DNA of 5,649 bases, taken from contig USLP01000106.1 in the NCBI GenBank assembly GCA_900555525.1, positions 1 to 5,649 of the forward strand, written 5' to 3'. The number at the start of each line of letters is the position of its first letter. Within the stretch, counting starts at the first letter, position 1. The stretch comes from an uncultured Eubacteriales bacterium. GTDB lineage: Bacteria > Bacillota > Clostridia > UMGS1840. A program made the translations under genes and the position numbers. The notes beneath the pieces are model-generated. The model ran no database searches. It saw nothing but the letters and a program-made list of their open reading frames with translations, and was not told where the DNA came from. Shown piece by piece: positions 1 to 5,649 of the stretch.

Positions 1-451
1 TCTTATAATTGGGAACAAAACGCAGTGTCATGGAAAGCGCCAGAGCGAAAGACGGGGCGATTTTTCCGAAAAGATACACAAATTTATCATCGGTCATCAC
101 AAAATTCAGCTGATAAAACCACAAGACGGTCTGCGCAATAATGCAGGCGGCGACAAAGCCGTAAACAATCGATTCCTTCGTTACGGGATTTCCGTTTTTC
201 AAATAAAAAAGTATTGTTGCGCCCGAATGATTAAACAAAACGTTTATCACCGCAGACATTAGCGCAAGCGGTAAAATCACGGAAATATTGAATTTCACAG
301 CCTTTGCACCGCCCGTAAGCACGGAATAGAAAACAGCGCAAAAAAGCGATACGGCTATCATAACAGGATTAAAAAAGCTCATGGAAAAACCCAGCACGAG
401 AAGAAACCATAAGAAATTTACAAGCGGATGAAATTCTTTAAAGGTGTTCAT
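1..451 (-). CDS. ecfT: ECF transporter transmembrane T component (EcfT), partial: C-terminus beyond window
   Basis: This is the first 150 residues of an energy-coupling factor transporter T subunit, the membrane scaffold that couples the ATPase pair (EcfA/A') to a substrate-binding S subunit during vitamin or metal uptake. It begins MNTFKEFHPLVNF. The early HP motif, hydrophobic stretches at about residues 10-45, 53-73, 93-118 and 131-145, the NHSGATILFYLKNGNP loop (about 74-89) and the segment VMTDDKFVYLFGKIAP followed by LSMTLRFVPNYK (about 118-150) are what I recognise as EcfT of Clostridia. The cytoplasmic coupling helices with their Ala-Arg motifs would lie past base 1. The start is the ATG at 451-449, which overlaps the TGA of the preceding gene (ATGA, 448-451); no in-frame start lies between it and the Shine-Dalgarno at 462-468. 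The substrate cannot be read from a T subunit. Direct coupling to a DUF4430 gene and an alpha-barrel gene suggests a dedicated importer, possibly for corrinoids (inference). Family call is confident; substrate is not. Confidence 0.9.
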   Translation of the reverse strand, partial: MNTFKEFHPLVNFLWFLLVLGFSMSFFNPVMIAVSLFCAVFYSVLTGGAKAVKFNISVILPLALMSAVINVLFNHSGATILFYLKNGNPVTKESIVYGFVAACIIAQTVLWFYQLNFVMTDDKFVYLFGKIAPSFALALSMTLRFVPNYK

Positions 452-1164
452 TGCGCATACTCTCCTCCAACATCTTTTCCGAGATTGCAGGTATACAAAA
501 ATTCGATTTTGTCTCCGCTTTTAAGCTTATATTCCGAACAGCCGTAGTTTGGGAATATACCGTTTACTCTGTACATCCAGCCCGACAGCTTGCCCGCATC
601 ATATTCATACAAATTGTTTATGCCCTCTATATATGCGCTGTTGTATACGGGGGTTATGCTAAATTCCAAATGTATTTTATTTTCTATCATTTCTCTTTTT
701 AAAACGTCAAACACGCTTTCACCCTCCGAAAAAGAAATATCGGACGCCGAAAATATCACACCGTTTTCGGGCACAAGACCTCGTTTTTCCTCGCTTAAGG
801 CTTCGTTATTAACCAAAGTTTTGCAGGTAACCGAAAGCGAACAGACATTTTTTGGGTGTTCTGCTTTCGGAAGCTGAGGTTCTGCGGGATTTTGCGGCAA
901 AGCCTCCTCCTGAGGCTGTTTTGCTTCCGTTTTTTCCTGCGGTGTTTCCTTTATTTCGGGCGCTTCTTTTTCTTCTGTCGGCTCGTCCGTCTTTTCCACG
1001 GCAATTTCTTGCGGTTCTTGTGTTTCGGGTTGTATTTTCCCTTTTGTTTCTTCGGACAGCTGTGCCGTTTTATCACTTATCGGAGAGTATGCCGGTTTTG
1101 TGCCGATAATTATAAGCGACACAAAAAGCATACATATACAAAAAAGAATTTTTTTATTTTTCAT
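448..1164 (-). CDS. Membrane-anchored DUF4430 (transcobalamin/intrinsic factor beta-domain-like) protein
   Basis: The protein has 238 residues. It has a basic start (MKNKK), a hydrophobic segment at about 6-21 that is a signal peptide or uncleaved anchor with no proper lipobox, then a Pro/Glu/Lys-rich low-complexity spacer at about 33-105, then a DUF4430 domain at about 106-234. Domain landmarks are the first strand CSLSVTCKTL (108-117), GESVFDVLK (148-156), YIEGINNLYE (178-187), the hallmark SGWMYRVNGIFP (194-205) and SGDKIEFLYT (216-225). DUF4430 is the family that includes the C-terminal beta domain of intrinsic factor and transcobalamin, which closes over the ligand bound to the alpha domain. 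Cys108, Cys114, Cys209 and Cys226 all fall in the extracellular domain, which is unusual for such a protein. The gene overlaps the alpha-barrel gene upstream by 11 nt and ecfT downstream by 4 nt. I infer a membrane-tethered half of a ligand binder that hands cargo to the ECF importer; the ligand is unproven. The start is the only ATG with a well-placed Shine-Dalgarno (1174-1178). Confidence 0.88.
   Translation of the reverse strand: MKNKKILFCICMLFVSLIIIGTKPAYSPISDKTAQLSEETKGKIQPETQEPQEIAVEKTDEPTEEKEAPEIKETPQEKTEAKQPQEEALPQNPAEPQLPKAEHPKNVCSLSVTCKTLVNNEALSEEKRGLVPENGVIFSASDISFSEGESVFDVLKREMIENKIHLEFSITPVYNSAYIEGINNLYEYDAGKLSGWMYRVNGIFPNYGCSEYKLKSGDKIEFLYTCNLGKDVGGEYAQ
462..468 (-). promoter_or_regulatory. 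Ribosome binding site of ecfT, inside the preceding gene
   Basis: The minus strand reads GGAGGAG here. It encodes the Gly-Gly-Glu near the C-terminus of the DUF4430 protein and lies about 10 nt before the ATG at 451. With the ATGA stop/start overlap, this predicts translational coupling of ecfT to the DUF4430 gene. Confidence 0.75.
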
Positions 1165-2209
1165 TTTTAAATACTCCGTAAATTTCTTTGATTTCTATTA
1201 CAGCATTTAAACCCATAAGCATACAAGCGCCGACGTCCGTTCTGTTATCCGTCATATCGTAAAGGCTTGTTTTTCCGTCTGAAATTCTTTTTAACGACGA
1301 AAGTGCACAAAGAGCCTGCTCAGTTGCCATTTGGTTTGGCTTTTGGTCGGCAAGCTTATGTCGAAAGCTTCCGTCGTCATTCATAAAAGAAAGCAAATTT
1401 TCAGTTACGGTATTTCCGTTTTTCAAAAACCGTTCGTCATTAACGGAAATACCGAGCGCGCACAGTGCGATAATAACCTGCGATACGCTTTCCGCCGTTT
1501 CGGCATTTGCGCTTGCAAAACCGCCGTCCTCAAATTGATTTGCACTCAAAAAGCCAAGCGCACGTTCTATGGAATTTTTCACGTTTTCCTGCGTTTTATA
1601 TTTCGAAAGCGCCTGCAATGCCATTGCGGTCATATCGATATCCGACGCCGTTTCCGATGCGTCAAACCCAAAGCCGCCGTCAGAAAGGCGATAACTTAAA
1701 ATTTCTTCTATATATTTTTCTCTTAAACCGTCGGGAACGTAATAATCTCCGCTGTCAAGCGCCAAAAGCGCAAAAACAACACCGTTTACACCCTGCCGTG
1801 CTGTTTTTTCGTAATCGTAAAGCGGAGACAAAATATCATACCCCGAAACGTTCTTCGGGTCTTTTCCTATTGCGGTAAGAGCTAAAACCGCTCTTGAATA
1901 TTCGGTATATTTGCGCTTGGAAAGCTTTCCGCCTTTTTCAAAAAGATGCGATAAAAGATTGTTATAATACTTATCGAAATATTCGCTATTGATATCATAT
2001 CCGCTTCTTTTAAGTCCGATTACCGCCCATTCTCCCTCTATACTGCCGACGCTTGGGTCGGGAACGGCGGATATTATATACTGCGCCGTTTTATTCACGG
2101 CATCATCAAGACGGCTGTCGGCACATGCAGCGCCGACAGCGTTCAAGCTTATAATTGCGGTAATAAAAAGAGCAAATATTTTTTTAATATTTTTAACCTT
2201 TTTGACCAT
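1154..2209 (-). CDS. Secreted prenyltransferase/squalene-oxidase-repeat protein (transcobalamin alpha-domain-like alpha/alpha barrel)
   Basis: The protein has 351 residues. A classical signal peptide (basic MVKKVKNIKK, hydrophobic core about 11-26) is likely cleaved after AlaCysAla at 28-30, leaving about 321 residues with no evident anchor. The mature part contains about six helix-pair repeats. The clearest have DGGFG (177), DGGFA (228) and DGSFR (279), exactly 51 residues apart, each followed by a helix ending in Ala-Leu (200-201, 251-252, 302-303; again 51 apart). Weaker repeats lie near 55-70, 101-116 and 140-152. This is the alpha6/alpha6 fold shared by terpene cyclases, protein prenyltransferase beta subunits and the alpha domain of intrinsic factor/transcobalamin. 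The cyclase DxDD motif is absent: the matching place reads DIDMTA (190-195). I see no zinc-ligand set of a prenyltransferase, so a binding role is likelier than catalysis. The gene follows the SLH protein by 16 nt and overlaps the DUF4430 gene, which fits a two-part binder. The tail after LYDM (316-319) is an unassigned hydrophobic stretch. Confidence 0.85.
   Translation of the reverse strand: MVKKVKNIKKIFALFITAIISLNAVGAACADSRLDDAVNKTAQYIISAVPDPSVGSIEGEWAVIGLKRSGYDINSEYFDKYYNNLLSHLFEKGGKLSKRKYTEYSRAVLALTAIGKDPKNVSGYDILSPLYDYEKTARQGVNGVVFALLALDSGDYYVPDGLREKYIEEILSYRLSDGGFGFDASETASDIDMTAMALQALSKYKTQENVKNSIERALGFLSANQFEDGGFASANAETAESVSQVIIALCALGISVNDERFLKNGNTVTENLLSFMNDDGSFRHKLADQKPNQMATEQALCALSSLKRISDGKTSLYDMTDNRTDVGACMLMGLNAVIEIKEIYGVFKNEK
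1174..1178 (-). promoter_or_regulatory. Ribosome binding site of the DUF4430 gene, inside the alpha-barrel gene
   Basis: The minus strand reads CGGAG, 9 nt before the ATG at 1164. It lies within the last codons of the alpha-barrel gene, whose TAA (1156-1154) comes after the new start, giving an 11-nt overlap. It supports the chosen start and suggests coupled translation of the two proteins. Confidence 0.7.
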
Positions 2210-2222
2210 TTTCTCGCTTTTT

Positions 2223-2227
2223 CTCCT
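2223..2227 (-). promoter_or_regulatory. Ribosome binding site of the alpha-barrel gene, overlapping the upstream stop codon
   Basis: The minus strand reads AGGAG, sharing bases with the TAG stop (2228-2226) of the surface protein gene. The spacing to the ATG at 2209 is about 13 nt, longer than ideal. No other start in frame fits better, and a signal peptide follows directly. The 16-nt gap between genes leaves no room for a terminator or promoter. Confidence 0.55.
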
Positions 2228-5200
2228 ATTTTACAAATGCATTCACAAATCTCATGATAATTGCCGCAGTCTGCGCTCTTGTAGCATTATCGGACGGCAT
2301 AAGCAGATTATCGCTTCCGTTTACGATTCCGTTTTCGTTCGCCCACGAAAGAGCCTTTACGGCATAATCGGAAACCCTATCGGCATCTTTATAGTCCGAC
2401 AAATCCTTTTCGGTTTTTGTGTCATACTTACAGAATTCGCAGTATCTGTACATAACAGCGGCAAGCTGTTCTCTCGTTATATCAAGATCGGGCATAAATG
2501 TTCCGTCTCCCATACCGTTTACGATTCCGTTTTCGTTTGCCCACAAAACCGCTTTCGCATACCATGAGCCTTCCTGCGCATCGCTGAATACATTTTTTGT
2601 GTTCTTAACTTCGGGTTCGCCTGCCAAACGGTACAAAATTGTTACCGCCATTGCTCTGGAAAGCGACATTGAAGGTGCAAAATCATCTTCGGATACGCCG
2701 TTCATAAGGTTTTTGTCAAAAACAAACTTAACGGCTGTAAAATGCCAGTCGCTGTCTTTTATATCCTTAAACTTCATTTCTTTCTGCGGTTTTGTTTCTT
2801 CGTCATTTTTCTTTTCATCGTCTTTTTTCGTATCTGTTGTCGGCAATGTTGTTGCGCCCGATGGAGATTTACCGTGTGAAGTATAATCTTCTTTCGTATA
2901 ATCCTTTGTGAAGAACATAAGAATATCATCACCATCGGAAAGTCCGCATCCGCTTAAAGTATCATCGGGAAATTGTCCGTTGAGCTTATACATCCAGCCC
3001 GAATTTTTTCCGTAATCCTTTTCGCTTATTTCCGTACCGTCGGGTGTGATAATGCCTGTTACATATGAAGGACTGCCCGTATATTTATAACCGTTTTCAT
3101 TTATTGCTTTTTGGAACACTTCAAAAGCGGTGGTTTTTTCGGGAAGATTTTCGTACTTCGTTTTTGAAATCAAATCGCCGTCGGGTCCCTTTAATCTGAA
3201 GGTAACGTTTATCTTTTCGTTTGCAACGGGTGCGGAACCCATAGAAACAGTTCTGCCCCTTACGATAACGTCCGCTTCCACAACCTGATAATAAAGCTTA
3301 TCGTGTATTTCCTTATAATCTGCATAACGCTCGCCGTCTTCTTCGTAAAGCTCGCCGTATTTTCCGAGTGTTTCGGAGGAAAGCGCAGAGGTAATCTTAA
3401 CCTGCTTTGAATTTGCCTGACGTTTTACGATAAGGTTTTCGTGAGAAATAACGGCGGGGTTATCCGACTTAAAGAGCCGCCATGCTTCAAGCTGTTCCCA
3501 ACCTTTCAAATTAACGGGAACAATACCGCGGTTTGTAATATCCGTGTACTTTCTTACCCAAACGAGTGAGCCGTCTTTTTCGTATACTTCTTGGAATGAC
3601 GAAAGGTTTGAAGTTATATCGTCTTTGGAATCGTTTCCGCCCTTGATACCGTCAAAATAAGAAGCCTTAACCTTTTCCATAAGTGCAATTTCGGCATTCA
3701 GTTCGTCCTCCGTTATAGGCATAACCAAAACTTCAAAGGTGCGGGACGCCGAAACGTTTTTATAATTATCGGTTATTGAAACGGTGAATTTTGTTTTTAC
3801 GGGGTCTTTCATCGGACGAATAACCGAAATACGCGCCGCATTGTTTACATCGGGCGAAACCAAAACTTCATCGTTTTCGCTTACAACAGATACGGGCTCG
3901 TATTTTCCGTCAACACCGAAATCTTTTGTGTTCGGAATCCTTATATCGTTTGAAACGGTATAAACGCCGTTTTCATCAGGTGTAAGCGTCTCACCCGTTA
4001 CATAATCTTTTAAGCCTGCCGATTTAAAGCCGTTATCAAGCTTCTTTGAAAGCTCTTCTTCAACGTTTTTCGCTGTTTCTTCGTCGATTTTGTCAACAGT
4101 AACCGTGAATGTATCATAAAGCTTAATCGCGTCTTCGGAAAGTCCGGTATATCTGAACTCATATTCTGCGGTAAGCGTTACGGTCTGAACCTCCGCTCCC
4201 TGCTTTACAACGCCTACATACGGGTCAAAAAGCGTATCGGCTGTACTCTGATTTTCATTACTTATATATAATGCGTTTTCGTTGTTTGATTTCCAGTTTA
4301 TCAGCGTCCAATATTTACCGTCAACCGTTTTGGGAAGCGTAAGATTTTCCGATATGGGTTCGGTAGGTACGGAAATTTTGGAAAGTATTTCTTTGCGCAT
4401 GATTTCTTTTACCTTTTCAGTATCCCAATAAATTCTTACGGGAACGGTAAAATCAACCTCCGCATCGTCTAAAGAAAGTGTAAACGTTACGTCATATGCT
4501 CCGAATTTTACGTTTGGAACAGTATTCGGGTCTTTAAAGAAATATGTAACGTCTCCGTTCGGTGCAATATCGGCGCCGTCGTGAATTTCCTTTATATCCT
4601 TAATCTGCGCCGTTATGTTTTCGGTTGATACGGCTTTTATATCCTCGCAAAGCATAGAAAGCACATTTGCATTTTCGCCTTTTGGGATAATCGTATAGTA
4701 ATCACCAAGCTTTGCAATTTCTTTTTCCAAAAGAAGCTTTTTGTTATTTTTTTCCTCTTCTGCCGCTGTGAGCGAATAAACCTTAATAACAATTTCTCTT
4801 TTTTTAATTTTTTCATTGTTGTATTCAATTACTGCGGAAAGCGAAACCTCTTTTATACCGCTTTCGGGAAGCGTTACTTCGCCTGTTTCGGGATTAATGA
4901 TTTCGGGGGCGCTGCTTGTCCAGGTGATTGTCGAGCCGTTTTCACCGATTTTCGGAAGCGTTAAGGTTTTCGCTTCTTTTATATCCCGAGTATCTATATT
5001 TATTGCCGCATTGTCTTTTTCCGCTTTTACTCTGTCGGCGGAAACCACTATACTTGATACATTAGGTACCTTCTTTTGAGAGCCTACCCCAATACATAAG
5101 GATAAATATTTACCCAAATATTCATCGGTTATTGTAAATTCACGAGAAGTCTGACCTTGTATATCCTTCATATCCGCAGTATCGTCGCCCGACAGCCATT

Positions 5201-5649
5201 GATATGTACATTCGGGATAATTATCATAATCATACTCGCCGTATATCGTGTCAATCTGCGCTTTTACCGTTTCACCGACGCCGACAATTCCGTTTATTCT
5301 TACGGTAGTAACCTCGGGATAAACGCATATTATTAAGCTTTTGGTAATTTTTTTGTCTCCGTTAGACGCACTCGCAACAACAGTTGCTTTACCGCATTTC
5401 AAAGCCTTTGCAATAACGGTTGTATTATTTTCAGTTTTAGTTTCGGGCGCATTAAGCTCCAAAACTCCGTTATCTTCTTCGAGCGACCATGTTATTTCGG
5501 AGGGCTCTGTATCAACAAAGGACGCCGTAATTGTGGCTGTGGGATTTTTGTCATTATATGTTACGGCAAGGATGTTTTCGCCCTTAATTTCTATTCTCGG
5601 ATTTTTCGGAACGGGTGCAGAATTCTTCTGCCATGAAAGTATGGGATAG
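2226..5649 (-). CDS. Large SLH-anchored surface protein with Ig-like modules and a DUF4430 domain, partial: N-terminus beyond window
   Basis: The frame is open to the window edge (complete codons from 5648), so 1140 residues are visible and the true start lies outside. A TTG at 5462 is internal, not a start: the 62 codons before it continue an Ig-like strand pattern (ATITASF, EITWSLEED). In order (visible residue numbers): a BIG2-like Ig module to about 112; an Ig module with YQWLSGDD and ITDEYLGKYLSL at about 113-205; a module with LTLPK and ITWTSS (213-292) resembling atrophied bacterial Ig domains; further beta-rich modules at about 310-645, one repeating LTLPK and INWKS; a module with YFDGIKGG and WRLFKSDNPAVISHE (about 650-800) that I recall from related surface proteins; DUF4430 at about 810-919; a Lys/Asp/Glu linker at about 920-957; and three SLH domains at about 958-1140. 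SLH domains bind pyruvylated wall polysaccharide, so the protein should sit in the S-layer or wall and hold its DUF4430 domain outside the membrane. It is the most upstream visible gene of the operon. A ligand-capturing role is inferred. Confidence 0.88.
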   Translation of the reverse strand, partial: YPILSWQKNSAPVPKNPRIEIKGENILAVTYNDKNPTATITASFVDTEPSEITWSLEEDNGVLELNAPETKTENNTTVIAKALKCGKATVVASASNGDKKITKSLIICVYPEVTTVRINGIVGVGETVKAQIDTIYGEYDYDNYPECTYQWLSGDDTADMKDIQGQTSREFTITDEYLGKYLSLCIGVGSQKKVPNVSSIVVSADRVKAEKDNAAINIDTRDIKEAKTLTLPKIGENGSTITWTSSAPEIINPETGEVTLPESGIKEVSLSAVIEYNNEKIKKREIVIKVYSLTAAEEEKNNKKLLLEKEIAKLGDYYTIIPKGENANVLSMLCEDIKAVSTENITAQIKDIKEIHDGADIAPNGDVTYFFKDPNTVPNVKFGAYDVTFTLSLDDAEVDFTVPVRIYWDTEKVKEIMRKEILSKISVPTEPISENLTLPKTVDGKYWTLINWKSNNENALYISNENQSTADTLFDPYVGVVKQGAEVQTVTLTAEYEFRYTGLSEDAIKLYDTFTVTVDKIDEETAKNVEEELSKKLDNGFKSAGLKDYVTGETLTPDENGVYTVSNDIRIPNTKDFGVDGKYEPVSVVSENDEVLVSPDVNNAARISVIRPMKDPVKTKFTVSITDNYKNVSASRTFEVLVMPITEDELNAEIALMEKVKASYFDGIKGGNDSKDDITSNLSSFQEVYEKDGSLVWVRKYTDITNRGIVPVNLKGWEQLEAWRLFKSDNPAVISHENLIVKRQANSKQVKITSALSSETLGKYGELYEEDGERYADYKEIHDKLYYQVVEADVIVRGRTVSMGSAPVANEKINVTFRLKGPDGDLISKTKYENLPEKTTAFEVFQKAINENGYKYTGSPSYVTGIITPDGTEISEKDYGKNSGWMYKLNGQFPDDTLSGCGLSDGDDILMFFTKDYTKEDYTSHGKSPSGATTLPTTDTKKDDEKKNDEETKPQKEMKFKDIKDSDWHFTAVKFVFDKNLMNGVSEDDFAPSMSLSRAMAVTILYRLAGEPEVKNTKNVFSDAQEGSWYAKAVLWANENGIVNGMGDGTFMPDLDITREQLAAVMYRYCEFCKYDTKTEKDLSDYKDADRVSDYAVKALSWANENGIVNGSDNLLMPSDNATRAQTAAIIMRFVNAFVK
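2317..2346 (-). repeat. 30-bp near-identical direct repeat, copy in SLH3
   Basis: This copy encodes WANENGIVNG of SLH3 and matches 2515-2544 at 29 of 30 bases. The copies are 198 bp apart, about one SLH unit. Confidence 0.85.
2515..2544 (-). repeat. 30-bp near-identical direct repeat, copy in SLH2
   Basis: This copy encodes WANENGIVNG of SLH2. The only difference from 2317-2346 is a silent third-position change (gttcgc versus gtttgc on the plus strand). Confidence 0.85.
2892..3221 (-). other. DUF4430 domain within the SLH surface protein
   Basis: Visible residues about 810-919 carry the same landmarks as the small DUF4430 protein downstream: a first strand INVTFRLKG, TTAFEVFQKAI (helix), YVTGI, the hallmark SGWMYKLNGQFP (883-894) and the closing LSDGDDILMFFT (903-914). 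The shared hallmark differs from the downstream copy only at R/K, V/L and I/Q. It has a single Cys (in SGCG), whereas the downstream domain has four. It lies directly before the linker and SLH anchor. Confidence 0.85.
3222..5648 (-). other. Ig-like stalk region of the surface protein
   Basis: This is roughly 800 residues of beta-strand-rich, Lys/Glu/Asp/Val-rich modules. Several share the plan Leu-Thr-Leu-Pro-Lys, then a Trp strand (ITWTSS, INWKS), then a closing Val-rich strand and a short helical linker rich in Glu and Lys (for example around visible residues 294-312, 411-424 and 648-663). I assign them to bacterial Ig-like folds in general; exact family boundaries cannot be set by eye. They probably act as a spacer or as additional binding surface. 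Confidence 0.6.

Larger units (their letters stand above)
2229..2777 (-). other. Three SLH (S-layer homology) domains
   Basis: SLH1 starts FKDIKDSDWHFTAVKF and has LSRAMAVTILYRL where the usual ITRAE-type motif sits. SLH2 has FSDAQEGSWYAKAVLWA and ITREQLAAVMYRY. SLH3 has YKDADRVSDYAVKALSWA and ATRAQTAAIIMRF. Three consecutive domains at a C-terminus is the standard arrangement for non-covalent attachment to secondary cell wall polysaccharide. The Arg of the motif is kept in all three, although the Thr is replaced by Ser in SLH1. Confidence 0.95.

Noticed and set aside
448..1164. Lipoprotein assignment for the DUF4430 protein
   Set aside because: The Cys residues near the N-terminus (9 and 11) lie within the start of the hydrophobic segment, not after it, and no lipobox precedes them.
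1149..1170. A/T-rich run at the alpha-barrel/DUF4430 junction as a programmed frameshift that would fuse the two domains
   Set aside because: The zero-frame codons there do not form a -1 slippery heptamer, and the DUF4430 gene has its own Shine-Dalgarno, ATG and export signal, so separate translation is the simpler reading.
1331..1878. Overlapping plus-strand open frames of 122-123 codons
   Set aside because: They are antisense to the alpha-barrel gene, Arg/Lys/Cys-rich without domain features, and overlap each other in different frames.
1154..2209. Squalene-hopene cyclase or protein prenyltransferase enzyme
   Set aside because: It is secreted, about half the length of a cyclase, lacks the full DxDD motif and shows no zinc-ligand set.
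2210..2225. Terminator or internal promoter between the surface protein and alpha-barrel genes
   Set aside because: The gap is 16 nt, contains only the ribosome binding site region and has no hairpin.
1989..2567. Plus-strand open frame of 192 codons
   Set aside because: It spans the antisense of two confidently assigned genes and their junction, resembles no family and has a composition typical of an antisense shadow.
4637..4828. Minus-strand 63-codon open frame inside the surface protein
   Set aside because: It is out of frame with the confident Ig-like coding sequence, very Lys-rich and has no supporting context.
5460..5462. TTG at 5462 as start of the large surface protein
   Set aside because: The frame stays open for 62 more codons to the window edge with Ig-like sequence, there is no signal peptide after the TTG, and the protein is exported, so the real start must lie upstream.

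Overview
The window looks like a piece of one chromosomal operon from an anaerobic Gram-positive bacterium of the Clostridia type. The reasons are: moderately AT-rich coding DNA; GGAG-type ribosome binding sites; exported proteins with Gram-positive signal peptides; a surface protein ending in three S-layer homology (SLH) domains; and an ECF transporter T subunit of a kind I recognise from gut and anaerobic Firmicutes. I cannot assign a genus. No RNA genes, mobile elements, CRISPR arrays, promoters or terminators could be supported. All four genes read on the minus strand, so transcription runs from base 5649 toward base 1.

Layout in transcription order: (1) bases 5649-2226, the C-terminal 1140 residues of a very large exported surface protein. 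It has a series of bacterial Ig-like modules, then a DUF4430 (transcobalamin beta-like) domain, a charged linker and three SLH domains; its N-terminus lies outside the window. (2) bases 2209-1154, a 351-residue secreted protein of the prenyltransferase/squalene-oxidase-repeat class, an alpha/alpha-barrel similar to the alpha domain of intrinsic factor and transcobalamin. (3) bases 1164-448, a 238-residue membrane-anchored protein with a Pro/Glu-rich spacer and a DUF4430 domain. (4) bases 451-1, the N-terminal 150 residues of an ECF transporter T subunit (EcfT), cut by the window edge.

The genes are packed tightly: a 16-nt gap, then an 11-nt overlap, then a 4-nt ATGA overlap. Each start has a recognisable Shine-Dalgarno sequence inside or touching the previous gene. 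This indicates one mRNA with translational coupling.

The main inference is that this is a surface capture-and-import system built from split parts of an intrinsic-factor/transcobalamin-like binder. The alpha barrel and beta domain, which form a single polypeptide in animals, are here separate exported proteins. A second beta domain is tethered to the S-layer or wall by SLH repeats, and the operon leads directly into an ECF importer subunit. By analogy the ligand would be a cobalamin or other corrinoid, but nothing in the window proves this. The S component and the ATPases of the importer are not visible.
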